The notes: generated by a model from the letters alone, not told the origin. 12,094 nucleotides of DNA from Pseudomonadota bacterium (GCA_021793055.1 JAJYTL010000072.1:1-12094), one strand, 5' to 3'; numbered from the stretch's first letter, positions 1-5,561 are shown. Program-made: numbers and translations.

Positions 1-2
1 CC

Positions 3-47
3 GATCTAGAAATCGCTGATCCGGCCGGAGGATCTGCGCACTCATGA
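3..47 (+). CDS. C-terminal tail of an upstream gene (partial)
   Basis: An open frame enters from the left edge and stops at TGA 45-47, giving the tail DLEIADPAGGSAHS. The tail is too short to identify. Its stop overlaps an ATG at 44-46 as ATGA, the usual sign of translational coupling to the next gene. In sHdr operons the gene before an hdrC is commonly hdrA or a small conserved unknown, so this could be either; that is inference from context only. A GGAGGA ribosome-binding site for the next gene lies inside it at 27-32. Confidence 0.35.
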   Translation, partial: DLEIADPAGGSAHS

Positions 48-51
48 GCAT

Positions 52-744
52 TTGAACCTGGAGGGGGTCGATGTCTCGGGCCATTGGAGCACTTTCATCG
101 AGAGCCGGGTTATTACCGACTACAACGAGAGACTCGAAGAAGAGATTGCGGCGCTGGCGGGCGGCGAAAACATCCACCGTTGCTGGCAATGCGGTTCCTG
201 CACCAATTCCTGCACCGTGAATGCGATCAACCCGGAGTTCAACCCGCGCTTCTGGATCTATCTGATCCGCTTGGGCCTTGAAGGCGAGCTCTTGCGCGAC
301 AAGGACATCGTCTGGCAGTGCGTCTCGTGCAATAAGTGCACCTATGCCTGCCCGCGCGACGTCAATCCGGAAGGGGTGATGAAGGCGACAGCCCATTGGC
401 TCGAGCTCAAGGGGCATACGGCGAAGACACCTTCCATGCACTTCGACGAAGTCTTCTCCGACCAGGTCTTCAGCCGGGGCAAGATCGAGGAGAGCCGCTT
501 GATGCGGGGCTTCTTCGCCCGCACAAAGCAACCGCTGCTGCAGGACTGGTTAGTCGTCCTGGTTAAGGGGCTGGTGCGGCGGCTGCCCCTGACCCTCTTA
601 GCGAAGCTCGGGCTCGCGGCCCTGTTCCGGCCGCGCACCCGCGGCTGGGGGCGGGCGAGTGCCGCGATCGCCGAATATGTAACGGAGCGCAAGAGTGAGG
701 AGCGTGCGGCGCTCGGGCTCGACGACAAGGGAGCAGCGCGATGA
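52..744 (+). CDS. hdrC: sHdr-type heterodisulfide reductase subunit HdrC (4Fe-4S)
   Basis: Iron-sulfur subunit of the cytoplasmic sulfur-oxidising heterodisulfide-reductase-like complex, passing electrons between the HdrB active site and flavin-bearing HdrA. Two complete [4Fe-4S] motifs are visible: Cys44, 47, 50, 54 (CWQCGSC then C) and Cys90, 93, 96, 100 followed by Pro. A mostly helical C-terminal half follows, ending in a basic region. At 230 residues the length fits HdrC. The downstream hdrB overlaps it by 4 bases, so the two are translationally coupled. The start is uncertain: TTG 52 is the first start-like codon near the conserved region, but the well-placed ATG 44 is in another frame and stops after three codons. 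The frame is open upstream to base 10 without an ATG. Family-level assignment is firm; whether this is the HdrC1 or HdrC2 paralogue cannot be decided here, although its position just ahead of lbpA favours C2. Confidence 0.88.
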   Translation: MNLEGVDVSGHWSTFIESRVITDYNERLEEEIAALAGGENIHRCWQCGSCTNSCTVNAINPEFNPRFWIYLIRLGLEGELLRDKDIVWQCVSCNKCTYACPRDVNPEGVMKATAHWLELKGHTAKTPSMHFDEVFSDQVFSRGKIEESRLMRGFFARTKQPLLQDWLVVLVKGLVRRLPLTLLAKLGLAALFRPRTRGWGRASAAIAEYVTERKSEERAALGLDDKGAAR

Positions 745-1664
745 GCGATAAATACCGCAGGGTTGCCTATTACCCGGGCTGCGCCCTGGAGGGGACGGGG
801 CATGCCTACAACCGCTCCACCAAGGAGGTCGGCAAGTCGCTCGGTCTCGATCTCGTGGAACTGAGGAACTGGAACTGTTGCGGCGCGATGGAGGTCAAGA
901 ACGTCGACCCGAAGCTGCAGACCTATCTCTCGGCGCGCAATCTCGCCATCGCGGAGGACATGGGCTTCGATACGGTGATGGCCCCGTGCAACGGCTGCTA
1001 TCACAACCTGAAGAAGGCGGAATACGAACTTGGGCACGATGCCAAGGCACGCGAGGTGGTGGCGCGGATTTCGACAAAGGCGGGCCATAGCGCCTATCAG
1101 GCGGGTCACGTCACCACGATCCACGCCCTCGACTGGATCAAGGAGGCGATCGGCGAGGAGGGGCTCAAGGCGCGGGTCAGGAACTCACTGAAGGGCCTCA
1201 AGGTTGCCAATTACTATGGCTGCATGTATACGCGGCCGCGGCACATCTTTCCGGAAAAGGACCAGGGGCCGGGGTCGGAATCGTCTTCGAAACCGCATTT
1301 TATGGACGATCTCCTGGCTGCTGCCGGTGCGGAATGTGTCGAATACCCATTGAAGACCGCCTGCTGCGGCGGGGCCCATACGCTTTCCGATTCCGATACC
1401 TCGACCAAACTCGTGTTGAACCTGCTCACCACGGCCGAAGCCTGCGGCGCCGACGTGATTGCGACCGAATGTCCGACCTGCCACAGCGGGCTCGAGATGC
1501 ATCAGGTGCGGGCGGAGAAAGTGTTTGGTCACGCGACCAAGGTGAAGATCCTTTATTTCACGCAGCTTCTCGGCATGGCGCTCGGGCTTTCGGCGCGACG
1601 CGTCGGCGTCCCGGAGAACCTTTCCAACGCGTCCGATCTTCTGCGCGCACGCGGGCTCGGCTGA
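741..1664 (+). CDS. hdrB: sHdr-type heterodisulfide reductase subunit HdrB (two CCG domains)
   Basis: Catalytic-type subunit that in the family binds two noncubane [4Fe-4S] clusters. Both CCG domains are complete by eye: Cys14, Cys46-Cys47-Gly48 and Cys83/Cys86 in the first, and Cys161, Cys208-Cys209-Gly210 and Cys244/Cys247 in the second. Extra cysteines occur at 199 and 235. The length, 307 residues, is normal for HdrB. It starts with ATG inside the end of hdrC, after a GGGAGCAG stretch, and its TGA overlaps the ATG of the next gene by one base. In methanogens HdrB reduces a disulfide. In sulfur oxidisers the sHdr complex is thought to work in the opposite sense, oxidising protein-bound sulfane sulfur to sulfite; the TusA, DsrE and LbpA genes downstream support that direction. 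Assignment to HdrB1 or HdrB2 is open. Confidence 0.9.
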   Translation: MSDKYRRVAYYPGCALEGTGHAYNRSTKEVGKSLGLDLVELRNWNCCGAMEVKNVDPKLQTYLSARNLAIAEDMGFDTVMAPCNGCYHNLKKAEYELGHDAKAREVVARISTKAGHSAYQAGHVTTIHALDWIKEAIGEEGLKARVRNSLKGLKVANYYGCMYTRPRHIFPEKDQGPGSESSSKPHFMDDLLAAAGAECVEYPLKTACCGGAHTLSDSDTSTKLVLNLLTTAEACGADVIATECPTCHSGLEMHQVRAEKVFGHATKVKILYFTQLLGMALGLSARRVGVPENLSNASDLLRARGLG

Positions 1665-2134
1665 TGGCGGCAATGCCTCCCGCCTTGAGTCCGGAGCAGG
1701 TGATCGCCCGCTTCGATGACGTCATCAGGCTGCCAGCTGATGCTCTGGTCGCGGCGGCCCCGGAGCTCGGCGAGGAACTCCTGCTTCTTGGCGAGTCCGT
1801 TCTCGAGAGCTGGCTTGTCGCTCATAACCGGCAACCAACTGAGGCTCGGGTCGAGGGCTTCCGGCTACTCGGACTGCATCGCCGAGCCGCAAAGGGGGAT
1901 CCAAGCTTCAATGCTTGCCGCGAAACTTGTCGCGAGCTGGTTTACTACCGTAACCTCGTACAGGCGGGGCCGGGACATCCTGACGTGGCGCAGCGTCTTC
2001 GTCTTGAGGCCATGGTGGCGCGCCACCTTGCCCTGTTTGTCAGTAGCAAGCTCGAGGTCGCTGGATTCGGAGAATTCTGCTGTTCGTCACGGCCGCTGCA
2101 CGCGCAGGACGCGTCATCGGCGGAGTCCGATTAA
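1664..2134 (+). CDS. conserved-looking small protein of unknown function in the sHdr operon
   Basis: A 156-residue protein I do not recognise. Its ATG overlaps the hdrB stop as TGATG, so it is coupled to hdrB and should be made with the complex. The frame is also open for about 330 bases upstream, inside hdrB; that part is a shadow of hdrB and was excluded. The protein looks soluble and mainly alpha-helical, acidic in its first half, with a CX3C pair (Cys85, Cys89), a vicinal Cys139-Cys140 pair, and a low-complexity acidic/serine tail. No signal peptide or membrane segment is seen. sHdr operons usually carry a small hypothetical gene, but normally between hdrA and hdrC2; here it follows hdrB. 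It could be an assembly or docking factor or a sulfur-handling partner; this is inference from position and cysteines. Confidence 0.75.
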   Translation: MAAMPPALSPEQVIARFDDVIRLPADALVAAAPELGEELLLLGESVLESWLVAHNRQPTEARVEGFRLLGLHRRAAKGDPSFNACRETCRELVYYRNLVQAGPGHPDVAQRLRLEAMVARHLALFVSSKLEVAGFGEFCCSSRPLHAQDASSAESD

Positions 2135-2151
2135 GAAGAGGAGAAACTGCA

Positions 2152-2592
2152 ATGGCGATCGTGCGTGGCTGCAACCTTCCCGAGGATCTTCTCTATGATG
2201 TCGAGAACAATATCTGGTACCGCGACAACGGGGACGGGACGGTGACCCTCGGCATGACCATGGTCGCCGCGGCGATGGCGGGGCAGTTGGTCGCGTTCAC
2301 GCCGAAGAAGGCGGGTCGAGCAGTGCAGGCCACAAAGTCCTGCGCCACAATCGAGTCCGGCAAATGGGTAGGCCCGGCGAAGGTCGCCTTCGATGCCGAG
2401 ATCGTTGAGGCCAACGAGGCTCTCGCTACGAATCCGAAGCTCGCGAACAGCGATCCGTACGGCACCGGATGGCTGGTCAAGCTGCGGCCTGCCGACTGGA
2501 CGGCGGCCAAGGGCGGACTGACGCCCGGCGCCACGGTCGCTCCGGTCTACGAGGCGAAAATGACCGCTGATGGATTCGCGGGATGCGCCTGA
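2152..2592 (+). CDS. lbpA: lipoate-binding protein LbpA (GcvH-like, sHdr-associated)
   Basis: GcvH-fold lipoyl carrier dedicated to sulfur oxidation rather than glycine cleavage. The lipoylation hairpin is seen as IESGKWVGP, with Lys71 as the expected modified residue; the canonical GcvH motif reads ESVKA at this place. N-terminal beta-strands including NIWYRDNGDGTVTLGMT and the C-terminal LVKLRPADW segment match the H-protein fold. At 146 residues it is normal. In sHdr systems LbpA is thought to carry sulfur intermediates on its lipoyl arm for the Hdr complex, which explains its place right after hdrCB and the unknown gene. A GAGGAG ribosome-binding site at 2139-2144 lies well placed before ATG 2152. 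No glycine-cleavage genes are nearby, which argues against a metabolic GcvH. A lipoate attachment enzyme is not in the window. Confidence 0.9.
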   Translation: MAIVRGCNLPEDLLYDVENNIWYRDNGDGTVTLGMTMVAAAMAGQLVAFTPKKAGRAVQATKSCATIESGKWVGPAKVAFDAEIVEANEALATNPKLANSDPYGTGWLVKLRPADWTAAKGGLTPGATVAPVYEAKMTADGFAGCA

Positions 2593-2600
2593 GCAGGCGC
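2585..2600 (+). other. perfect hairpin across the lbpA stop codon
   Basis: The arms GCGCCTG and CAGGCGC (2585-2591 and 2594-2600) are perfect complements around AG; as RNA this would fold as six pairs with a GAGC tetraloop. The lbpA stop TGA (2590-2592) sits within it. No T-run follows, so it is not a classical terminator; it could mark mRNA processing, 3' end stabilisation or partial attenuation before dsrE3A. Confidence 0.4.
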
Positions 2601-2681
2601 TAACCCTAGATGTGCGGCAGGTGCGGTAAGCCGAGAGCGTTGGCCGACGATAAGATATCCTAAAGGCGGAGTTGAAAAGCC

Positions 2682-3182
2682 ATGGCGAGTGAAGCAAGCA
2701 ACAAGCCGAAGAGCATGTCGATCATCGTCACCAAGGGGACGCTCGACTGGGCCTACCCGCCGTTCATCCTAACCACCACGGCCGCCGCAATGGGGTTGGA
2801 CGTAACCATGTTCTTCACCTTCTACGGTCTGACCCTATTGAAGAGGAATCTCGATCTCAAGGTTACGACCCTTGGTAATCCGGCCATGAAGATGCCGATG
2901 ATGGGCATGCATATGGCGATGCCAAATCTACTCTCCGCCATGCCGGGTGCGGGCTCGATGGCGACGGCGATGATGAAGAATCTGATCAAAAAGAAAGGCG
3001 TCGCCTCGATCGACGAACTGCGCCAAATGGCGATCGATGCCGATGTCAAGATGATTGCCTGCCAGATGACCATGGACCTCTTCGAGTACAAAATGGAAGA
3101 CTTGATCGAAGGACCCGTGCTCGGCGGCGCCGCGACGTATATCGAGAGTGCAATGAACTGCGACATAAACCTGTTCATCTGA
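2682..3182 (+). CDS. dsrE3A: DsrE3A-type sulfurtransferase
   Basis: A 166-residue DsrE/DsrF-family protein of the kind found with sHdr operons, working in the cytoplasm as a sulfane-sulfur carrier partner of TusA. The predicted active cysteine is Cys127 in the strand-helix motif KMIACQMTMDLF, typical of the family. A second cysteine, Cys160, lies near the C-terminus. The N-terminal half contains the ATTAAAMGLDVTMFFTFYG-like segment of DsrE folds, followed by a methionine-rich stretch (about residues 69-98, with repeated MPMMGMHM-type residues), usual in this subgroup. A GGCGGAG ribosome-binding sequence (2665-2671) precedes ATG 2682. It is separated from lbpA by 89 bases containing no gene, and is followed 63 bases later by tusA, its expected partner. 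Confidence in the family is high; the 3A subtype rests on length, motif and neighbours. Confidence 0.88.
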   Translation: MASEASNKPKSMSIIVTKGTLDWAYPPFILTTTAAAMGLDVTMFFTFYGLTLLKRNLDLKVTTLGNPAMKMPMMGMHMAMPNLLSAMPGAGSMATAMMKNLIKKKGVASIDELRQMAIDADVKMIACQMTMDLFEYKMEDLIEGPVLGGAATYIESAMNCDINLFI

Positions 3183-3245
3183 AGCGTAGTGATCCAATCG
3201 GCGGCGGGCCTTGGCGACTGCTGTTCCTCCAGGAGAGAAAACGAA

Positions 3246-3473
3246 ATGGCCGATCAGCTTCTCGACGTGAAAGGCTTGAACTGCCCACTACCCATTCTCA
3301 AGTCCAAGAAGGCTCTGAAGGACCTGCCGATTGGCGGCACGCTCCAGGTGGTTGCGACCGATCCCGGTGCGGTAAAGGATTTCGAAGCCTTCTGCCGTAC
3401 CACCGGAAACCAGCTCGTTGAATCGAAGGTCGAGGGTAAGGTCTTCAGCTTTCTTATCAAACGCACTGCATGA
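3246..3473 (+). CDS. tusA: TusA sulfur-carrier protein, copy 1
   Basis: Small cytoplasmic sulfur carrier (75 residues) that holds persulfide on one cysteine and hands it to DsrE-type and Hdr partners. The signature CPLP is at residues 13-16, with Cys13 as the sulfur-bearing residue; a second cysteine, Cys50, lies in the region FEAFCRTTGN. The length and beta-alpha-beta-alpha-beta-beta pattern are typical. ATG 3246 is chosen because AGGAG at 3231-3235 is correctly spaced and the second tusA copy begins with the same MADQLLDV sequence; an in-frame GTG at 3189 lacks a ribosome-binding site. It is the last gene of the left block, after dsrE3A. It differs from copy 2 at only five residues (19, 20, 31, 62 and 66), although many third codon positions differ. 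Confidence 0.95.
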   Translation: MADQLLDVKGLNCPLPILKSKKALKDLPIGGTLQVVATDPGAVKDFEAFCRTTGNQLVESKVEGKVFSFLIKRTA

Positions 3474-3839
3474 TCGGCATGCCTACGAGGCGGGCGGCAG
3501 GGTGGGTGCCGGATCGCACACCAAGCCGCCACTGGCGCATGCGGTTCGCTCCTTGAATGCCCGTGTGCGAGCCAAAGTTGTTCGGCACCAGTCGATTTGG
3601 CCTGGTCCTGGTGATGCCGAGGGCGATGCTTGGATCTCCTTGGGACACGGTTGAAATTCCTTGTTGCAGAGGATACATGAAGACACCTTTCCGTCGTGCA
3701 GCAAAAGAACGTGTTTTCGGTCGAATGGCGGACAGCATGTGCGTGAGAACGCACAATGCATGTGGCGTCATGGCACTTCTCGGCCAAAATTCATGGTCTG
3801 CCATTATCTGTATTGCGTAGCCTTTGGGACCAGTCATAG
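3474..3839. other. intergenic region with several inverted repeats, no supported gene
   Basis: No convincing gene is present in these 366 bases; open frames here lack ribosome-binding sites and recognisable sequence. It holds repeated TGTGCG-type half-sites: TCGCACAC (3514-3521) facing GTGTGCGA (3563-3570), and TGTGCGT facing ACGCACA (3738-3755). It also has a 10-pair stem with a three-base bulge (3582-3591 with 3608-3620) and an 8-pair stem with one G-T wobble (3661-3668 with 3697-3704). The stretch presumably contains the end of the tusA transcript and the promoter of the arsR gene; I see no clear terminator with a T-run and no confident promoter boxes. Confidence 0.5.
3738..3755. promoter_or_regulatory. 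palindrome upstream of the ArsR regulator, candidate operator
   Basis: The arms TGTGCGT and ACGCACA are perfect complements around GAGA, about 85 bases before the arsR start. Allowing one extra base, the outer GCA/TGC also pair. It could be an operator for the adjacent ArsR-family repressor or an RNA hairpin. The assignment to this regulator is inference; the same TGTGCG core occurs in a second inverted pair in the same gap. Confidence 0.35.
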
Positions 3840-4250
3840 ATGAATATATCGAAGATGGAGCGGAGCGCTCGCCGGGCGGCGGGTTTCCTCAAGACAGTGG
3901 CGAACGAGCGCCGATTACTCATTCTGTGTCACCTTGCTGTGGGCGAAATGCGGGTCGGCGAGCTCGAGACGCGGCTCGGTATGCGTCAGCCTCATCTCTC
4001 GCAACATCTCGCGCGCCTGCGCCGCGATGGGTTTGTCCAGGTGCGCCGCGACGGGCGGGAGATCTTCTATAGCATCGCCAGCCTCGAGGCGCTCCGGGTT
4101 ATCGGGCTGCTCTATGAGATGTTCTGCCCGGATGGGGTCGGCGGCCGCACGCGCCGCGCTGCGCCGGTCCGGACAGAAAAGAAGCCGGCTAGACGCAGCC
4201 CCTCGGTTCGGATGCCCAGGGCCCAGGACGCGCCTGCCAGGGCCGAGTAA
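3840..4250 (+). CDS. ArsR-family repressor with a sulfane-sulfur-sensing cysteine pair (sHdrR/BigR/SqrR-like)
   Basis: A 136-residue winged-helix regulator. The ArsR core spans about residues 7-98, with the recognition helix near MRQPHLSQHLARLRRDG (48-64) and the wing near VRRDGREIFYSI. Two cysteines, Cys30 in LLILCHLAVGE and Cys96 in YEMFCPD, are exactly 66 residues apart. This is the spacing of the sensing pair in BigR, SqrR and sHdrR, which form a sulfur bridge with sulfane sulfur and release DNA. Metal-binding motifs of arsenic or zinc sensors are not seen. It therefore probably represses the flanking sulfur-oxidation genes until reduced sulfur arrives. Residues after about 98 form a basic, proline/arginine-rich tail that looks disordered and is longer than usual. 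No strong ribosome-binding site is seen before ATG 3840; ATG 3855 is an alternative. It sits between two tusA copies. Confidence 0.85.
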   Translation: MNISKMERSARRAAGFLKTVANERRLLILCHLAVGEMRVGELETRLGMRQPHLSQHLARLRRDGFVQVRRDGREIFYSIASLEALRVIGLLYEMFCPDGVGGRTRRAAPVRTEKKPARRSPSVRMPRAQDAPARAE

Positions 4251-4357
4251 ATCCAACCGCGCCGGACCGCTGCGCCGAAGAGAAACAAGTAACAAATGCA
4301 TTGCAATATCGGACTCGCATTCCACAGTGCATTCGCGTAATAATCTCTGGGTGGATC

Positions 4358-4372
4358 GGCGAGCGTCTCGCC
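4358..4372. other. short perfect hairpin
   Basis: GGCGAG and CTCGCC pair perfectly around CGT. It lies 108 bases after the arsR stop. The sequence after it begins TTGAG, without a T-run, so it is a weak terminator candidate at best. It may instead be the first hairpin of a structured leader. Confidence 0.3.
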
Positions 4373-4451
4373 TTGAGCAGAAAGCGGGGCCGACCGGACG
4401 GGTAGTTGAAGCGAGCAAGGCGCGGCCGCGCGCGAGCGCCTTCCTTCCGGC

Positions 4452-4510
4452 GCAAGGTCAGATCAGCCCAATTTCGATTGCATCGAACCGGGCTGAGCTA
4501 AAGACCTTGC
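4452..4510 (+). promoter_or_regulatory. nested three-helix element, candidate cis-regulatory RNA upstream of tusA copy 2
   Basis: Three perfect inverted repeats are nested one inside another. The outer is GCAAGGTC (4452-4459) with GACCTTGC (4503-4510), the middle TCAGCCC (4463-4469) with GGGCTGA (4490-4496), and the inner TTCGAT (4473-4478) with ATCGAA (4482-4487) around TGC. Only small internal loops separate the helices, giving 21 base pairs in 59 bases. A 7-pair stem (4417-4423 with 4436-4442) lies just before it. It ends 11 bases before a strong GGGAGGA ribosome-binding sequence (4522-4528). It matches no riboswitch class I know. It could regulate translation or transcript stability, or the inner palindrome could be a DNA operator. 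Confidence 0.5.
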
Positions 4511-4588
4511 CCGCTTCAACAGGGAGGAATTCGTATCGTGGCTCGGAGCGCCCGGGGTCGCGATGTGCGATACCGAAGAGGCAAGGAA

Positions 4589-4816
4589 ATGGCTGATCAG
4601 CTTCTTGACGTGAAAGGCCTGAACTGCCCGCTGCCGATCCTCCGGGCCAAGAAGGCGCTGAAGGATCTGCCGATCGGCAGCACGCTCCAGGTGGTGGCGA
4701 CCGATCCCGGCGCGGTGAAGGACTTCGAGGCCTTCTGCCGTACCACCGGGAACCAGCTCGTTGAATCGAAGGCCGAGGGCAAGATCTTTAGCTTCCTTAT
4801 CAAACGCACCGCGTGA
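4589..4816 (+). CDS. tusA: TusA sulfur-carrier protein, copy 2
   Basis: A second sulfur carrier, 75 residues, with Cys13 in CPLP and Cys50, and 70 of 75 residues identical to copy 1. It opens the block with dsrE, a TusA-like gene and a sulfide:quinone-reductase-like gene, so it may load sulfur on the sulfide side while copy 1 serves Hdr; that division is inference. The start is ambiguous. ATG 4589 matches copy 1 and has AGAGG at 4578-4582. An in-frame GTG at 4538 has the stronger ribosome-binding site (GGGAGGA, 4522-4528, nine bases away) and would add a basic 17-residue extension, MARSARGRDVRYRRGKE. The ATG was chosen because TusA proteins normally lack such an extension. The next gene follows after 25 bases. 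Confidence 0.93.
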   Translation: MADQLLDVKGLNCPLPILRAKKALKDLPIGSTLQVVATDPGAVKDFEAFCRTTGNQLVESKAEGKIFSFLIKRTA

Positions 4817-4841
4817 TCGGTGGCGCAGCGAGGCGAACAAC

Positions 4842-5240
4842 ATGGCGGCCAGCCCCTTGTACATCCTTCTTTGCTCGGGTGAGCACGAGAAGCTCCAGAT
4901 GGCGGCGATGATGGCGTCGGTGGCGGCGGTTTCCGAGCGCCCGGTCGAGGTCTTCGTCAGCATGAACGCGATTCTGGCCTTCGCGAAAGATGTGGATCCT
5001 GGGGCCCGCTATCAGGGCGGCGCTTTTTCGCGGCTTCTCAAGGAGAGGCATGCGCCGGACGCGCTAACGCTATTTCAGCAAGGCAAGGATCTCGGCGACC
5101 TCAAGATGTGGGCCTGCTCGATGGCTCTCGATGTGCAGGGCTGGGACATCGATCGTCTTCAGGATGGGCTTTTCGATGGCGCGCTCGGGCTCACCAAGTT
5201 TCTGTCCGACTCCGAGACCGGCCAGTTCGTCACGTTGTAG
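4842..5240 (+). CDS. DsrE-family sulfurtransferase-like protein
   Basis: A 132-residue protein with the DsrE/DsrF fold. The N-terminus SPLYILLCSGEHEKLQMA is a first beta-strand with Cys11 at its end, then a helix. The predicted active cysteine is Cys92 in KMWACSMALDVQGWD, the family's C-terminal sulfur-binding position. It lacks the methionine-rich middle of the DsrE3A gene upstream, so it is a different subgroup; DsrE3B/3C-type or another single-domain DsrE protein is possible and I cannot decide. It would accept or donate persulfide with TusA in the cytoplasm. It lies between tusA copy 2 and a TusA-like gene, with gaps of 25 and 23 bases, which supports one operon. ATG 4842 is chosen over upstream in-frame positions because those overlap tusA and are not conserved-looking. 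Confidence 0.82.
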   Translation: MAASPLYILLCSGEHEKLQMAAMMASVAAVSERPVEVFVSMNAILAFAKDVDPGARYQGGAFSRLLKERHAPDALTLFQQGKDLGDLKMWACSMALDVQGWDIDRLQDGLFDGALGLTKFLSDSETGQFVTL

Positions 5241-5263
5241 CGGGAGGAAGGAAGCCAATCATC

Positions 5264-5494
5264 ATGGCCGAAAGACGACGGATCGATGCGCGGGGTGCCT
5301 TTTGCCCGGGCCCGCTGATGGAACTGATTGCCGCGCTGAAGCTGGTAAGCGTGGGAGACGAGATCGAGGTGCTGTCCAGCGACAAGGGATCGGCCAAGGA
5401 CATTCCCGAATGGGTCAACAAGGTTCACCACGATATGGTGGGCGTCACGCAGGAATCTGATTGCTGGAGGATCGTGGTGCGTAAGGCAAAATGA
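5264..5494 (+). CDS. TusA/SirA-like sulfur carrier with CPGP motif
   Basis: A 76-residue member of the TusA (SirA/YedF) family. The expected persulfide cysteine is Cys14 in FCPGPLMEL, with CPGP instead of the CPLP of the two TusA copies. An extra cysteine, Cys67, lies in DCWRIVV near the last strand. The remainder, including the SSDKGSAKDIPEW segment, matches the family's pattern of a short strand followed by the helix facing the active site. ATG 5264 has a GGGAGGAAGG ribosome-binding stretch at 5242-5251. CPGP-type members are common next to DsrE and Hdr-like genes, and it is clearly a separate lineage from the duplicated tusA. It probably relays sulfur between the flavoprotein downstream and DsrE; the partner is inferred from order only. 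Confidence 0.86.
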   Translation: MAERRRIDARGAFCPGPLMELIAALKLVSVGDEIEVLSSDKGSAKDIPEWVNKVHHDMVGVTQESDCWRIVVRKAK

Positions 5495-5561
5495 TTAACC
5501 GACCGCGCCGGCCAAGACCTCGGGAAGAGGCGGCGGGTCGATAACGGAGGAGACGTTTCAG

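Larger units (their letters stand above)
4251..4588. other. long untranslated region between arsR and second tusA
   Basis: No recognisable gene is seen in these 338 bases, apart from a possible 17-codon extension of tusA starting at GTG 4538. The region holds a GGCGAG-CGT-CTCGCC hairpin (4358-4372), a 7-pair stem AAGGCGC/GCGCCTT (4417-4442), a nested three-helix element (4452-4510), and an 8-base self-complementary ATTGCAAT at 4300-4307. It probably contains a promoter and a structured 5' leader for the tusA-dsrE-sqr operon. Promoter boxes are not clear by eye. Confidence 0.5.

Noticed and set aside
1..10. The 10-base sequence CCGATCTAGA also occurs at 7260-7269, suggesting element ends
   Set aside because: It is short, the flanks do not match, and there is no inverted repeat or transposase; probably chance.
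342..1124. Long minus-strand open frame of 260 codons opposite hdrC/hdrB
   Set aside because: It is antisense to two clearly conserved iron-sulfur genes, has arginine-rich, compositionally odd sequence and no recognisable motifs.
3189..3245. GTG 3189 as start of tusA copy 1
   Set aside because: No ribosome-binding site, and the 19-residue extension does not resemble the one possible for copy 2.
3771..3786. TGGCAC as half of a sigma-54 promoter
   Set aside because: The matching GC element (TTGC) at the required spacing is missing.
3457..3837. Minus-strand frame of 126 codons filling the tusA-arsR gap
   Set aside because: No ribosome-binding site, no family resemblance, and it overlaps the inverted repeats; also the plus-strand frame 3557-3820 looks random.
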